Positions 52,471-62,303 of a stretch of 64,000 nt of DNA are shown here, one piece after another. The stretch comes from Neotamlana laminarinivorans (GTDB lineage: Bacteria; Bacteroidota; Bacteroidia; Flavobacteriales; Flavobacteriaceae), in the NCBI RefSeq assembly GCF_020523925.1, contig NZ_JAJAPW010000003.1, positions 496,001-560,000 on the forward strand, written 5' to 3'. The notes below the pieces were generated by a model. The model did no database searches, was not told the origin of the DNA, and saw only the letters and a list, made by a program, of their open reading frames with translations. The stretch's first letter is position 1. Every line of letters begins with the position of its first letter. The position numbers and the translations under genes were made by a program.

Positions 52471-53811
52471 ATGAAAATAACAGTAATAGGTACAGGATAT
52501 GTAGGTTTGGTAAGCGGAACCTGTTTTGCAGAAATGGGAAACAAAGTAACCTGTATTGATGTCGATACAAACAAAATTCAAAAACTAGAAGAAGGCATCA
52601 TTCCAATTTACGAACCAGGTTTGGAAGTTATGGTGAAACGCAACTATGAGCGCAATACCTTAAAATTCAGTACAAAACTATCAGAAAACCTAGAGGGCTG
52701 CGACATCGCTTTTATTGCCGTAGGAACACCTATGGGCGACGATGGATCTGCTGATTTAAAGTACGTACTTCAAGTGGCTAAAGAAATCGGGCAAAACATG
52801 ACCACCCCACTTATTGTGGTTGATAAATCAACAGTACCAGTAGGAACAGCCGACAAAGTGAGAGCCCAAATTAATGAGGAATTAGAAAAGCGTGGGGTCA
52901 ATATTCATTTCGATGTGGTGTCCAATCCGGAATTTCTTAAAGAAGGCGATGCCATTAGCGATTTTATGAAACCAGACCGCGTGGTAATTGGAGCCGATAG
53001 TGAAGAAACTGCCGAAACCATGCGTACGTTGTATTCACCCTTTTTCAGAAGCGGTTCAGCCCGTTTAATAGTAATGGATGTACGTTCCGCAGAAATGACC
53101 AAATACGTAGCCAACGCCATGTTAGCAACTAAAATTTCCTTCATGAACGAAATTTCTAACATCTGTGAATTAGTGGGGGCAGATGTAAATGATGTACGCA
53201 TTGGTATCGGTTCAGACAGCCGTATTGGCTACAGCTTCATCTATCCAGGTGCAGGTTACGGTGGCTCTTGCTTCCCTAAAGATGTGAAAGCCCTTCACCG
53301 TACAGCCAAAGAATATGGGTTTGATGCGGAATTGATCGGGTCGGTGGAATCGGTTAACGATAAACAAAAACTAGTTATCGCTAAAAAAGTAGTAAAACGT
53401 TTCGGAGAAGATCTGTCAGGCAAAACCTTTGCAATATGGGGGCTGTCTTTTAAACCTGATACCGACGATATGCGTGAAGCACCTGCCATTTACATCATCA
53501 AAGATTTAGTAAGCCGTGGAGCTAAAATAAAAGCCTACGACCCTAAAGCTATGCACGAAGCGCAAGAATGTTACCTAAAAGGCATTCAAAACATAACATA
53601 TTGCAATTCCAAATACGAAGCCATTGTTGATGCCGATGCTATGCTATTATTAACCGACTGGAAAGAATTTAGAATCCCAGATTTTGAAGAATTAAAAGCC
53701 CAACTCAAAACACCAATAGTTTTTGATGGTCGTAACCAATACAATGATAAAATGATGTTGAAAAATGGTTTCGAATATTTCCAAATTGGTAAACAAACTT
53801 TAAAGGCCTAA
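52471..53811 (+). CDS. ugd: UDP-glucose 6-dehydrogenase
   Basis: A 446-residue NAD-dependent enzyme oxidising UDP-glucose to UDP-glucuronate. [20 protein letters not shown] (2-21) is the NAD site. [19 protein letters not shown] and [14 protein letters not shown] are family motifs. The catalytic Cys267 lies in [18 protein letters not shown], and [18 protein letters not shown] marks the UDP-binding domain. It supplies the acidic sugar of the exopolysaccharide. Its codon use appears richer in G and C than that of several glycosyltransferase neighbours. Confidence 0.95.
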   Translation: MKITVIGTGYVGLVSGTCFAEMGNKVTCIDVDTNKIQKLEEGIIPIYEPGLEVMVKRNYERNTLKFSTKLSENLEGCDIAFIAVGTPMGDDGSADLKYVLQVAKEIGQNMTTPLIVVDKSTVPVGTADKVRAQINEELEKRGVNIHFDVVSNPEFLKEGDAISDFMKPDRVVIGADSEETAETMRTLYSPFFRSGSARLIVMDVRSAEMTKYVANAMLATKISFMNEISNICELVGADVNDVRIGIGSDSRIGYSFIYPGAGYGGSCFPKDVKALHRTAKEYGFDAELIGSVESVNDKQKLVIAKKVVKRFGEDLSGKTFAIWGLSFKPDTDDMREAPAIYIIKDLVSRGAKIKAYDPKAMHEAQECYLKGIQNITYCNSKYEAIVDADAMLLLTDWKEFRIPDFEELKAQLKTPIVFDGRNQYNDKMMLKNGFEYFQIGKQTLKA

Positions 53812-53841
53812 GCCTCTATTAATATAAATACATAATTTAGC

Positions 53842-54960
53842 ATGAAGATTACGTTTATTTGTGGCTCCTTAGAACCTGGTAAAGATGGGGTGGGAGATTA
53901 TACACGTAGACTTTGTGCTGAGTTGTGTAACAAAGAGGTAGAAGTTAGTTTGTTAGCTTTTAGTGATAAACATTGTAACACCGTAATTAGCGAAGATTTA
54001 ATTATTAATGAGTTTAAGGTAAGTTGTTTAAGACTACCGTTTGCATTATCTATTAAGGAACGAACAAAAATGGCTCAGTCTTTTGTAATTAAAGTAAATC
54101 CTAATTGGGTTAGTTTACAATTTGTACCTTACGCTTTTCATAATAAAGGCTTGCCTTTTGGTTTAGGAAAGGCTCTTAAATCTGTAATTGGTGAACGCAA
54201 TTTACATGTAATGGTTCACGAATTGTGGATTGGCATGAGCTATCAATCACCTAAAAAAGAAAAGATAGTAGGCAAGTTACAAAAGTTATTAATTGGATTG
54301 ATTTTTAAAAAATTGAACCCTAAACTAATAAATACTCAAACCAATTTATATAAGCATCACCTAAAAAATATGGGGTTCAAGGCTTCTGTTTTACCTTTAT
54401 TTTCCAATATACCAAAACAGAGTGGTTTTTCAGGATTAGAAATACCTGAGTCTAAAATTGAAGGTAATTACTTCGTGATTTTTGGTTCAATCCATCAACA
54501 TGCACCAATAGAAAAATTTATGGAGGAATTATCGGGTATTTATCAGGATAAAGCTATAAGTTTTGTGGCTTTAGGTAGAAACGGTTCAGCTTTAAATTAT
54601 TGGAGCGATGTAATTAATAAACATGGGTTTAAATTATCGGTTTTAGGGCCTCAGAGTGAGATCGCGATTTCATACGTTTTAAGTAAGGCTAAATATGGTT
54701 TGGCCACAACACCATTTACACTTATAGAAAAAAGCGGTTCGGTAGCCGCTATGCGGGATCACGGTTTACCCGTAATTTGTTTATCTAAACCATGGAGCGC
54801 CATTGGTTATTCTAATCAAGAACAAGTGCATGGAGTTGTAGAATATTCCTCAGGACAACTAAAAAACTGTTTTATACAATCCAACTTAGAAACAGCACCT
54901 AATATTAACGCGACCAGTATTGCGCTAAGTTTTATTAATAAAATTGAAAATTATGGCTAG
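53842..54960 (+). CDS. Glycosyltransferase (GT-B, family 4-like)
   Basis: A 372-residue protein. KITFICGSLEPGKDGVGDYT has the G-x-G-D-Y pattern of GT-B N-domains. The C-domain is divergent, with VIFGSIHQHAPIEKFMEEL, FVALGRNGSALNYW, ISYVLSKAKYGLATTPFTLIEKSG in pieces, and a final GVVEYSSGQL. The usual E-x7-E acceptor motif is partly replaced (ATTPFTLIEKSGSVAAM). It overlaps the next gene by eight bases. It probably adds one sugar of the repeat unit; specificity is unknown. Confidence 0.78.
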   Translation: MKITFICGSLEPGKDGVGDYTRRLCAELCNKEVEVSLLAFSDKHCNTVISEDLIINEFKVSCLRLPFALSIKERTKMAQSFVIKVNPNWVSLQFVPYAFHNKGLPFGLGKALKSVIGERNLHVMVHELWIGMSYQSPKKEKIVGKLQKLLIGLIFKKLNPKLINTQTNLYKHHLKNMGFKASVLPLFSNIPKQSGFSGLEIPESKIEGNYFVIFGSIHQHAPIEKFMEELSGIYQDKAISFVALGRNGSALNYWSDVINKHGFKLSVLGPQSEIAISYVLSKAKYGLATTPFTLIEKSGSVAAMRDHGLPVICLSKPWSAIGYSNQEQVHGVVEYSSGQLKNCFIQSNLETAPNINATSIALSFINKIENYG

Positions 54961-55546
54961 TATATCTTATTTATGGAAAAATAGAGCAAAGTTTTCTCCG
55001 ACAAGTATTTCGTTTTATCGAGCTTGGGGAAAAAGGCTATTTTCTTTAAGAGAACTTTTAAAAAGGAATAATAGAGCTCGTAAATTAAGACGAAAAGGAG
55101 CCTCTATAAGTGAGCAGGCTGAAATTGGTGAAGTTAATCTTTCTGGAAGAATGAAGTTTTTAACAGTTGGAGGTCAGACATTTATTGGTAGAGCTAGAAT
55201 TGTAGTAAATAATAAAGTTTCTATTGGGAAGAATGTATGTATAAATGATGGGGCGGAAATTTTAACTGGAGGACATGATATTTTTGATCCAAAATGGTCA
55301 TTAAAAAGAGCAGAAGTTCAAATTGATGATTACGCATGGATTGGTACGGGAGCTATGATTTTAGCGGGAGTTCATGTTGGCAGAGGAGCGGTAATTGGAG
55401 CAAGGGCCGTAGTTACGAAATCTGTGAAACCAGGTGAAATAATAGTTGGAAATCCTGGAAAACCTTTATCTAAAATTAGAGATATAGAATTTGATTATAG
55501 TCCGTGTGAATTTGTTGCGGTAAATAGAGCTTGGTTAATCGGTTAA
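54953..55546 (+). CDS. Hexapeptide-repeat acyltransferase (acetyltransferase)
   Basis: A 197-residue left-handed beta-helix transferase. The start is placed at the ATG at 54953, within the end of the preceding gene; a longer frame starts with TTG at 54944. Hexapeptide turns begin near ISEQAEIGEVNLSGRMKFL and continue through VSIGKNVCINDGAEILTGGH, where the His is the usual catalytic residue. AWIGTGAMILAGVHVGRGAV and IVGNPGKPLSKI complete the acetyl-CoA site. The basic N-terminus (RNNRARKLRRKG) may attach to membrane or polymer. It probably O-acetylates the exopolysaccharide unit. Confidence 0.85.
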   Translation: MASISYLWKNRAKFSPTSISFYRAWGKRLFSLRELLKRNNRARKLRRKGASISEQAEIGEVNLSGRMKFLTVGGQTFIGRARIVVNNKVSIGKNVCINDGAEILTGGHDIFDPKWSLKRAEVQIDDYAWIGTGAMILAGVHVGRGAVIGARAVVTKSVKPGEIIVGNPGKPLSKIRDIEFDYSPCEFVAVNRAWLIG

Positions 55547-55555
55547 AAAACAGAT

Positions 55556-56794
55556 ATGAAGGTAATTGTTAGTCATCCTACAAGTAATCAAAATAATAGA
55601 GCAGTATTAAAAGGGCTCTTAGAAGCGAAATTAATTTATAAATTTTATACGGCAGTCGCAATATTTTCAGGGACAATAGGGTATAAATTAACTGCCTTTC
55701 CTCCGTTTAAAGAATTAAAGAGACGGAAATTTGATATAAAGTTAAAAGCCTATACAGAAACTGCACCTTTTATGGAATTGGTTAGATTGCTGTCTAATAG
55801 GTTAGGTTTTAATCACTTAACAAAGCATGAGGTTGGTAAGTATTCTGTCGATGGAGTTTACCATCATGCAGATAAATTAGTGGCGAAAAGCTTGAAAAAA
55901 TCTGCTAAAAATGGAATAAATGCGATATATGCTTACGAAGATGGTGCTTGTGATTCGTTTAAGGCAGCAAAAGATGTTAACATTGCCTGTTTGTACGACT
56001 TGCCTATTGGTTACTATAAAACCGCACGGACATTATTAAGTGAAGAAATCGAAAAGTGGCCAGAATGGAAAGCAACACTACATGGCTTTAAAGATTCTCC
56101 TAAAAAGCTAAAGCGTAAAGATGAAGAATTAGCCTTGGCCGATCATATTTTTGTAGCCAGTTCCTTTACTAAAAAAACCTTAGAGGATTATGCTGGTAAA
56201 CTAGGACCAATTCATGTAATCCCTTATGGCTTTCCCAAACCAGTAGAAAATAGAAACTATCACTTCAATAACCGCCCAATTAAGTTACTGTTTGTAGGCG
56301 GCTTATCCCAGCGCAAAGGCATTGCTAATATGTTTAAAGCGGTAGAGAATTTACAGAGCCAAGTAGAGCTAACAGTTGTTGGGCGTAAAAGTACAGAAGA
56401 CTGCGAAGCGCTAAATTCAGCTTTACAAAAACATAGATGGATACCCAGTTTGCCTCACGACCAAGTATTAAAAACCATGCGAGAACATGATGTCTTACTA
56501 TTTCCGTCCTTATTTGAAGGCTTTGGTTTAGTAATTACAGAGGCCATGTCACAAGGGACCCCTGTAATAACCACAAACCGAACAGCTGGCCCAGATTTAA
56601 TTACTCATGGGGTTAATGGCTGGATTGTGGAGGCAGGGTCAACCAAAGCCTTACAAAACTGTATTGCAGATCTTGTACAAACAACAAACAAAATTAAAGA
56701 AGCGGGAAAAGCAGCTTTAAAAACGGCAAGCCAAAGACCATGGGAGCTGTATGGGAAGGAGCTAGCAGAAAAAATAAAAAGTTTAAAGCCTTAA
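55556..56794 (+). CDS. Glycosyltransferase family 4
   Basis: A 412-residue GT-B enzyme. The N-domain starts MKVIVSHPTSNQNNRAVLKG. The C-domain has HVIPYGFPKP, KLLFVGGLSQRKGIANMF, VVGRKSTEDC and the E-x7-E motif in FEGFGLVITEAMSQGTPVIT, followed by NGWIVEAGS. All core elements of a retaining GT4 transferase are intact. It follows the acyltransferase gene by nine bases and precedes the polymerase gene by two, so it is in the middle of the operon. Confidence 0.9.
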   Translation: MKVIVSHPTSNQNNRAVLKGLLEAKLIYKFYTAVAIFSGTIGYKLTAFPPFKELKRRKFDIKLKAYTETAPFMELVRLLSNRLGFNHLTKHEVGKYSVDGVYHHADKLVAKSLKKSAKNGINAIYAYEDGACDSFKAAKDVNIACLYDLPIGYYKTARTLLSEEIEKWPEWKATLHGFKDSPKKLKRKDEELALADHIFVASSFTKKTLEDYAGKLGPIHVIPYGFPKPVENRNYHFNNRPIKLLFVGGLSQRKGIANMFKAVENLQSQVELTVVGRKSTEDCEALNSALQKHRWIPSLPHDQVLKTMREHDVLLFPSLFEGFGLVITEAMSQGTPVITTNRTAGPDLITHGVNGWIVEAGSTKALQNCIADLVQTTNKIKEAGKAALKTASQRPWELYGKELAEKIKSLKP

Positions 56795-56796
56795 GA

Positions 56797-58128
56797 ATGG
56801 CCTCAATCTTAAAAAAAAATACACAAATCTTTATTAAAGAAGAGCAGGTTATACTTCGGCTCAAACAAGGGGTGTGGCTGTATTTTTTACTGCTAATTTT
56901 TGAAGGGGCATTACGCAAATGGATTTTGCCATTTTTAGCAACCCCCTTGTTAATTGTGCGTGACCCCTTAGCTATTGGGTTAATAATAATGGCATGGCGA
57001 TATAACATTATAAAAGCAAATGCTTATGTAATTGGTTTCACCTTTTTTACCCTTTTGTCAGTATGTACAGCTTTGGTATTTGGTCATGGGAATATTATGG
57101 TGGCTATTTATGGTGCCCGTATTTTTTTATTTCACTTTCCGGTTATTTTTATTATCAGTAAAGTATTTTACAAAGCAGATGTTATTGAACTTGGTAGATG
57201 GGTACTCATAATTACAATACCTATGGTCATACTTATTGGCTTACAATTTTACAGTCCCCAATCGGCCTGGGTAAATAGAGGTATAGGAGGTAGCACTGAT
57301 GGAGCGGGTTTTAGTGGGGCTATGGGCTATTTTAGGCCTCCCGGTACCTTTTCGTTTACCACGGGTAATGTATTGTATTTTAGTTTCGCAGCCTGTTACA
57401 TTGTATATTTTTGGCTGGCTAAAATACCTGTAAACAAGTTATTACTGGCAGGCGCAACGGTGGCTTTACTTGCGGCTATCCCCTTATCAATCAGTAGAAC
57501 CCTAATGTTTTCTGTAGGGCTAACGTTGGCATTCGCAATACTCTCTGTAGCTGGAAACCCTAAATTTTTATTACGATTTATGCTCTTTTTATTTTTAGGA
57601 TTTTTATTAATTCTTCTACTCAGTAATCTGTCATTTTTTGAAACATCAACAGCCGCTTTTACAAAACGCTTTGAACTGGCTAGTGAAAATGAGGGAGGCG
57701 TTTCTACGTCCATCCTAAAGCGTGTTTTTGGCAGTTTAATAGAAGCGTTTACAGAATCTGATAATTTGTCTTTTTGGGGCATGGGAATTGGGATGGGAAC
57801 AAATGCGGGTGCCGCTATGTTAACCGGACAAGATGTACCTAAATTTTTAATTGCAGAGGAGGAATGGTTACGCCTTGTAGGTGAAATGGGCTTTGTTGTA
57901 GGTATTGGAGTGATTTTATTACGCGTAATTTTTAGTTTGAACTTAGTATTTAAGAGCTTTTATACGATGCGAAAAGGTTATCTTTTAGCTTGGTTGTTAA
58001 TAAGTTTTGCATTTTTAATTATAATAAAAGGCCAATGGGCGCAACCTACAGTACTAGGCTTTGCAACATTATCTGCAGGCTTAATTTTAGCCTATAGTAA
58101 AACAGAGTTTGAATCAAAAAAATCCTGA
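56797..58128 (+). CDS. wzy: O-antigen/exopolysaccharide polymerase (Wzy-like)
   Basis: A 443-residue membrane protein with about ten helices. I choose the ATG at 56797, two bases after the preceding stop; a frame from 56740 would overlap the upstream gene by 55 bases. The long periplasmic loop typical of Wzy/WaaL proteins contains RGIGGSTDGAGFSGAMGYF and RPPGTFSFTTGNVLYF. After it come AIPLSISRTLMFSVGLTLAF, FELASENEGGVSTSIL and WGMGIGMGTNAG, and the late EEEWLRLVGEMGFVVGIGVI is a conserved ligase/polymerase segment. As the only such gene in the locus it is the probable polymerase of the flipped repeat units. Confidence 0.87.
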   Translation: MASILKKNTQIFIKEEQVILRLKQGVWLYFLLLIFEGALRKWILPFLATPLLIVRDPLAIGLIIMAWRYNIIKANAYVIGFTFFTLLSVCTALVFGHGNIMVAIYGARIFLFHFPVIFIISKVFYKADVIELGRWVLIITIPMVILIGLQFYSPQSAWVNRGIGGSTDGAGFSGAMGYFRPPGTFSFTTGNVLYFSFAACYIVYFWLAKIPVNKLLLAGATVALLAAIPLSISRTLMFSVGLTLAFAILSVAGNPKFLLRFMLFLFLGFLLILLLSNLSFFETSTAAFTKRFELASENEGGVSTSILKRVFGSLIEAFTESDNLSFWGMGIGMGTNAGAAMLTGQDVPKFLIAEEEWLRLVGEMGFVVGIGVILLRVIFSLNLVFKSFYTMRKGYLLAWLLISFAFLIIIKGQWAQPTVLGFATLSAGLILAYSKTEFESKKS

Positions 58129-58140
58129 AAAATATTAGAT

Positions 58141-59289
58141 ATGACTAACCGTATTGTTTTAATAGGAAATTACCCTTTGGATCATCAAGAAAGTATGAGG
58201 CGTTTTGCCACGATGCTTTTAGAAGGTTTCACGGCAAAGGGTATACAAACAGAATTATGGAACCCCTTAGTAGTTACCGCATTTTTCTGTAAAAATTCAA
58301 CATCTAGTATTGGTAAATGGTTGGGCTATATAGATAAATGGCTTATATTTCCGCTAATATTAAAATGGCGTGTACTTCTTAATCGTAACGACAGTAAACG
58401 TATTAAATATCACATATGTGATCATTCAAACGCACCCTATCTTAAAAGTCTACCTAAAACGAATACGGTAATTACATGTCATGACGTATTGGCTATACGA
58501 GGAGCCTTTGGTTTTAAGGACGCCTTTTGTCCGGCATCAAAAACGGGCAAAATTTTACAGCAATGGATTTTAAAAAATTTGAGTAAAGCACATGCTTTAG
58601 CTGCAGTATCTCACTTTACCCTATCACAATTAAAAGCGTTGAGTAATTTAAACGAGACACCTAAATATTGGACCGTAATTCATAATGCCTTTAATGCAAA
58701 TTTTCAACCGGCTAGTATTTTGGAATCACAGCCTATTCTTAAAAAATTTAATCTCGAAAATAAACCGTATATCTTACACGTAGGTTCAGCTTTAAAACGT
58801 AAAAACCGGAGTTTATTAGTACATATGTTAAAAGCTTTAGGCGCTGGTTGGGAGGGAATTATTGTTTTTGCCGGCAAACCAATAGATCATAAATTGAAAT
58901 TAGAAATTAAAGCCTTAAACTTTGAACATCGAGTGGTATCTATAGTAAAACCTAACCACAAAGAGTTATTAGCCTTATATACTAACACTAAGGCATTTAT
59001 TTTTCCCTCCTTGTCCGAGGGATTTGGATGGCCTTTAATAGAAGCCCAAGCATGTGGCGCTCCTGTTATAGCCAGTAATTTAGAACCCATGCCCGAAGTA
59101 AGCAATAATACGGCATTACATGTAGCCCCCGAAGATGCCAATGGTTTTGCCGAGGCATTTGGGAAGCTTAAAGACAAAGAGTTTAAATTAAAACTCGTAA
59201 ATGCTGGTTTCAAAAATAGCGAACGTTTTTCGGTTGATATAATGATAGATGCATATATCAATTTACATCAATTAACAAATACAAATTAA
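58141..59289 (+). CDS. Glycosyltransferase family 4
   Basis: A 382-residue GT-B enzyme. RIVLIGNYPLDHQESMRRFA opens the N-domain. VITCHDVLAIRGAFGFKD and HALAAVSHFTLSQLKAL are family segments. The C-domain has VIHNAFNANF, YILHVGSALKRKNRSLL, IIVFAGKPIDHKLK and the E-x7-E motif SEGFGWPLIEAQACGAPVIA. All key positions are present. It abuts the following acyltransferase gene without a gap, so translation is probably coupled. Confidence 0.9.
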   Translation: MTNRIVLIGNYPLDHQESMRRFATMLLEGFTAKGIQTELWNPLVVTAFFCKNSTSSIGKWLGYIDKWLIFPLILKWRVLLNRNDSKRIKYHICDHSNAPYLKSLPKTNTVITCHDVLAIRGAFGFKDAFCPASKTGKILQQWILKNLSKAHALAAVSHFTLSQLKALSNLNETPKYWTVIHNAFNANFQPASILESQPILKKFNLENKPYILHVGSALKRKNRSLLVHMLKALGAGWEGIIVFAGKPIDHKLKLEIKALNFEHRVVSIVKPNHKELLALYTNTKAFIFPSLSEGFGWPLIEAQACGAPVIASNLEPMPEVSNNTALHVAPEDANGFAEAFGKLKDKEFKLKLVNAGFKNSERFSVDIMIDAYINLHQLTNTN

Positions 59290-59952
59290 ATGATTAAAAA
59301 ACTTTTTACATTTTTCTGGCCTTGGCCTATTAGACGTCGTTTATTAAATAAGTGGTTTGGTTATAACATTGCAAAAAATGCAAAAATTGGTTGGTCTTGG
59401 ATATTTCCCGACCAATTAATAATGGAATCTGGATCTAAAATAGGTCACTTAAATGTGGCGGTACATTTAGATTGTGTAGAATTAAAAGCAAATGCCAAAA
59501 TCGGTCGAAGTAATTGGATTACTGGATTTTCTGCTAAAGCCAAATCTAAACATTTTAAACATCAAAAAAATAGACAATCAAAATTATTTTTAGGAGAACA
59601 TGCTGCAGTGACCAAACAACACCATTTAGATTGTACGAATGTGATTAAAATCGGAGAATTCGCTACAATAGCCGGATACAGTTCACAATTTTTGACACAT
59701 TCTATTGATGTTTACGAAAGTAGGCAAAATAGTGTGCCTATAACTATTGGAGCTTACGCATTTGTTAGTACTAATGTAGTAGTGTTAGGTGGTGCAGTAT
59801 TACCTGATTTTTCGGTTTTAGGAGCGAAAGCCTTATTGAATAAAACATTTACAGAGGAATGGACGCTATATGGAGGTGTTCCGGCTAAGGCCGTTAGAGC
59901 TATAGATAAAACAGCGAAATATTTTAGCAGACCAGTGGGGTTTGTGCATTAA
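59290..59952 (+). CDS. Hexapeptide-repeat acyltransferase
   Basis: A 220-residue left-handed beta-helix protein. Residues 1-25 are hydrophobic and basic (LFTFFWPWPIRRRLLNKWF). AKIGWSWIFPDQLIMESGSK, KIGHLNVAVHLDCVELKANA, KIGEFATIAGYSSQFLTHSI and TIGAYAFVSTNVVVLGGAVL are hexapeptide stretches, with His in FLTHSID as probable catalytic residue. YGGVPAKAVRAID is the typical end. It is one of three acyltransferases in this operon and likely acetylates a different position. It starts right after the GT4 stop. Confidence 0.82.
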   Translation: MIKKLFTFFWPWPIRRRLLNKWFGYNIAKNAKIGWSWIFPDQLIMESGSKIGHLNVAVHLDCVELKANAKIGRSNWITGFSAKAKSKHFKHQKNRQSKLFLGEHAAVTKQHHLDCTNVIKIGEFATIAGYSSQFLTHSIDVYESRQNSVPITIGAYAFVSTNVVVLGGAVLPDFSVLGAKALLNKTFTEEWTLYGGVPAKAVRAIDKTAKYFSRPVGFVH

Positions 59953-59961
59953 ACTATAAGA

Positions 59962-61128
59962 ATGAAAATACTTAGAGTCATCACGAGCATGAAGCCGCAA
60001 ACAGGGGGGCCATGTCAAGGTATTCGAAATGCAATACCTGAACAACTTAAAATGGGTGTTCAAAACGAAGTGGTCTGTTTGGATAATCCAGATGAAGATT
60101 ATGGGATAATCGACGAATTTATCATATATAAGTTAGGACGTCCCACCAATGCATGGTTTTACAGTAAAACTCTAGATTTTTGGTTATTAGATAATTTGAA
60201 AAGGTTTGACGTTGTTATTATACATGGCTTATGGCTCTACCCAAGCTATGGAACTATTAAAATCATCCAGAAATATAAAATTGCAAATGCACGAGTTCCA
60301 AAAGTGTATATTATGCCACATGGTATGCTAGACCCTTACTTTCAAAAAGCCAAGGGACGTACTCTAAAAGCTATTAGGAATTTTTGGTACTGGCATATTT
60401 TAGAACATAAGGTTATAAATAAAGCAAACGGTGTTTTATTTACATGTGAACAAGAATTGTTGTTAGCACGACAAAATTTTAGTAACTACAAGCCTAAAAA
60501 AGAAATAAATGTCGGCTATGGCATACAGAACCCTCCAGAATTGTTATCTAAAAACTCAGAAGAATTATTAACTAGTTTAAAAGGATGGGATAAAAAACCG
60601 TATCTTTTATTTTTAAGTAGAATTCACCCTAAAAAGGGAGTCGATTTACTAATTAAAGCGTATTTAAAATTAGAATTGAAGTACAAAACGCTTCCCCAAT
60701 TGGTGGTTGCAGGACCAGGTCTTGATACTGAGTTTGGAAAGGCAATGCTTGAATTAGCAAGTGGTTCTAATAATATTTTATTTCCAGGGATGCTAAAAGG
60801 GGATATAAAATGGAAGGCATTTAACAATGCTGAGGTCTTTATTCTACCGAGCCATCAAGAGAATTTTGGTATCGCTGTAGCTGAAGCGCTTGCGACATCT
60901 ACCCCGGTGTTAATATCAGATAAGGTTAATATTTGGAGAGAAATTGAAGAAGGCCATGGTGGCTTTGTTAATAAAGACACCCTTAGTGATACTTATCAAT
61001 TGGTGCGCAAGTGGTTAGATGCACCACAAACTATAAAAACTGAAATGACACAGAATGCAAGTAACGTCTTTAAACATCATTTTACCATAGAAAAGGCGGC
61101 AAAAAAATTTATAAGTAGCATACAATAA
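59962..61128 (+). CDS. Glycosyltransferase family 4
   Basis: A 388-residue GT-B enzyme. ILRVITSMKPQTGGPCQGIR starts the N-domain, FDVVIIHGLWLYPSYGTI and YIMPHGMLDPYFQKAKGRTL are well preserved. The C-domain has LFLSRIHPKKGVDLLIKAYL, LVVAGPGLDTEFG, ILFPGMLKGDIKWKAFNNAE and the acceptor motif HQENFGIAVAEALATSTPVL. It is a complete GT4 enzyme of the exopolysaccharide operon, nine bases after the acyltransferase gene and 13 before the pyruvyltransferase gene. Confidence 0.9.
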   Translation: MKILRVITSMKPQTGGPCQGIRNAIPEQLKMGVQNEVVCLDNPDEDYGIIDEFIIYKLGRPTNAWFYSKTLDFWLLDNLKRFDVVIIHGLWLYPSYGTIKIIQKYKIANARVPKVYIMPHGMLDPYFQKAKGRTLKAIRNFWYWHILEHKVINKANGVLFTCEQELLLARQNFSNYKPKKEINVGYGIQNPPELLSKNSEELLTSLKGWDKKPYLLFLSRIHPKKGVDLLIKAYLKLELKYKTLPQLVVAGPGLDTEFGKAMLELASGSNNILFPGMLKGDIKWKAFNNAEVFILPSHQENFGIAVAEALATSTPVLISDKVNIWREIEEGHGGFVNKDTLSDTYQLVRKWLDAPQTIKTEMTQNASNVFKHHFTIEKAAKKFISSIQ

Positions 61129-61141
61129 ACTACATAAAAAA

Positions 61142-62281
61142 ATGAAAAAGACAGGAATAATAACCATATTAAATGTAAACAATTATGGCGCAGAATTGCA
61201 AGCCTTTGCATTGCATCATAAGTTAAAAAAGCTAGGCTACGAAAACGAAATAATCAACTACTTGTACTACAAAAATTCAGCCTATAAACATGAAAAAAAA
61301 TCAAAACCGTTAAAAACCAATTACAAGAACAAGCTAAAGGATGCTATTTTAGCTTGGATAGACAAGTACAGTGCCTTACGCTATCCTAAAATAGCGAAAA
61401 TACGTAAACAACGCTTTGCTGAGTTTCATAAAAAACACACACAGGTATCAAAAACATTTAAAAGTTTTTCAGAATTATATCAGGCCAATCATAATTACGA
61501 TAATGTTATAGTTGGTAGCGATCAAGTTTGGAACCCTAATAACGGTACTAATCTGGAACCTTATTTCTTAACATTTGCTCCTGATAACGTGAATAAAATA
61601 GCGTACGCCTCTAGTTTCGGAATTTCAGAGATCCCCACTAGTTTACATGCAACTTATAATGCCTGGTTAAATAACTTGGATTATTTAAGCACTCGAGAAA
61701 GTGATGGGGTTAAAATCATTAAAGAAATTACAGGTAAAAGTGCAGAGCATGTAGTAGACCCAACCTTGTTATTATCAAAAAAAGAATGGGAAGACATTAT
61801 GGTGCCTTATAACACTAATGAGCCTTACATTTTATTCTTTATCTTTAAACGAAACACTTATGCAGAACAATTGGCTTATAAAATTCAAAAACGTACAGGA
61901 TATAAAATAATTAGGATTTGTAAAAATGAAATGCCTTTAGAATCGGATTCTAAAATGATTAATATTAGAGATTTTGGTCCATTAGAATTCTTGGGCTTAT
62001 ACAGTAAGGCTGCTTTTGTTTTAACCACATCTTTTCATGGTAGTATCTTTTCTTTAATTTTTGAAAAACCATTTTACACCATTACCCCCAACAGTAAAAA
62101 TAATAACAGTAGGCAAGAAAGTTTAATGAATATAGTAGGCTTAAAGCATAGGTTATTAAAAGAGGGAACACATGTGGATTTGGACACCATAAATGATATT
62201 GATTTTGATGCTGTCAAAAATATACTTTCTGGAGAAATTCAAAACTCAATACAATATCTAGTAAAAGTTCTTAAAAAATAA
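61142..62281 (+). CDS. Polysaccharide pyruvyltransferase family protein
   Basis: A 379-residue enzyme of the CsaB/WcaK-like family that transfers pyruvate from phosphoenolpyruvate to sugar hydroxyls. It opens KTGIITILNVNNYGAELQAF with the G-x-N-x-G-A variant. NYDNVIVGSDQVWNPNNGTN and VNKIAYASSFGISEIP follow, then HVVDPTLLLSKKEW, and the late VLTTSFHGSIFSLIFEKPFY, where the S-F-H-G motif is the catalytic-site signature. Pyruvyl ketals would add negative charge to the polymer. It is in the middle of the operon, 13 bases after a GT4 gene. Confidence 0.9.
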   Translation: MKKTGIITILNVNNYGAELQAFALHHKLKKLGYENEIINYLYYKNSAYKHEKKSKPLKTNYKNKLKDAILAWIDKYSALRYPKIAKIRKQRFAEFHKKHTQVSKTFKSFSELYQANHNYDNVIVGSDQVWNPNNGTNLEPYFLTFAPDNVNKIAYASSFGISEIPTSLHATYNAWLNNLDYLSTRESDGVKIIKEITGKSAEHVVDPTLLLSKKEWEDIMVPYNTNEPYILFFIFKRNTYAEQLAYKIQKRTGYKIIRICKNEMPLESDSKMINIRDFGPLEFLGLYSKAAFVLTTSFHGSIFSLIFEKPFYTITPNSKNNNSRQESLMNIVGLKHRLLKEGTHVDLDTINDIDFDAVKNILSGEIQNSIQYLVKVLKK

Positions 62282-62303
62282 CAAAACCATAGCGAATATA
62301 AGT

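Noticed and set aside
56740-56796. N-terminal extension of the Wzy-like protein
   Set aside because: It lies inside the preceding glycosyltransferase gene; the ATG two bases after that gene's stop is the natural start.
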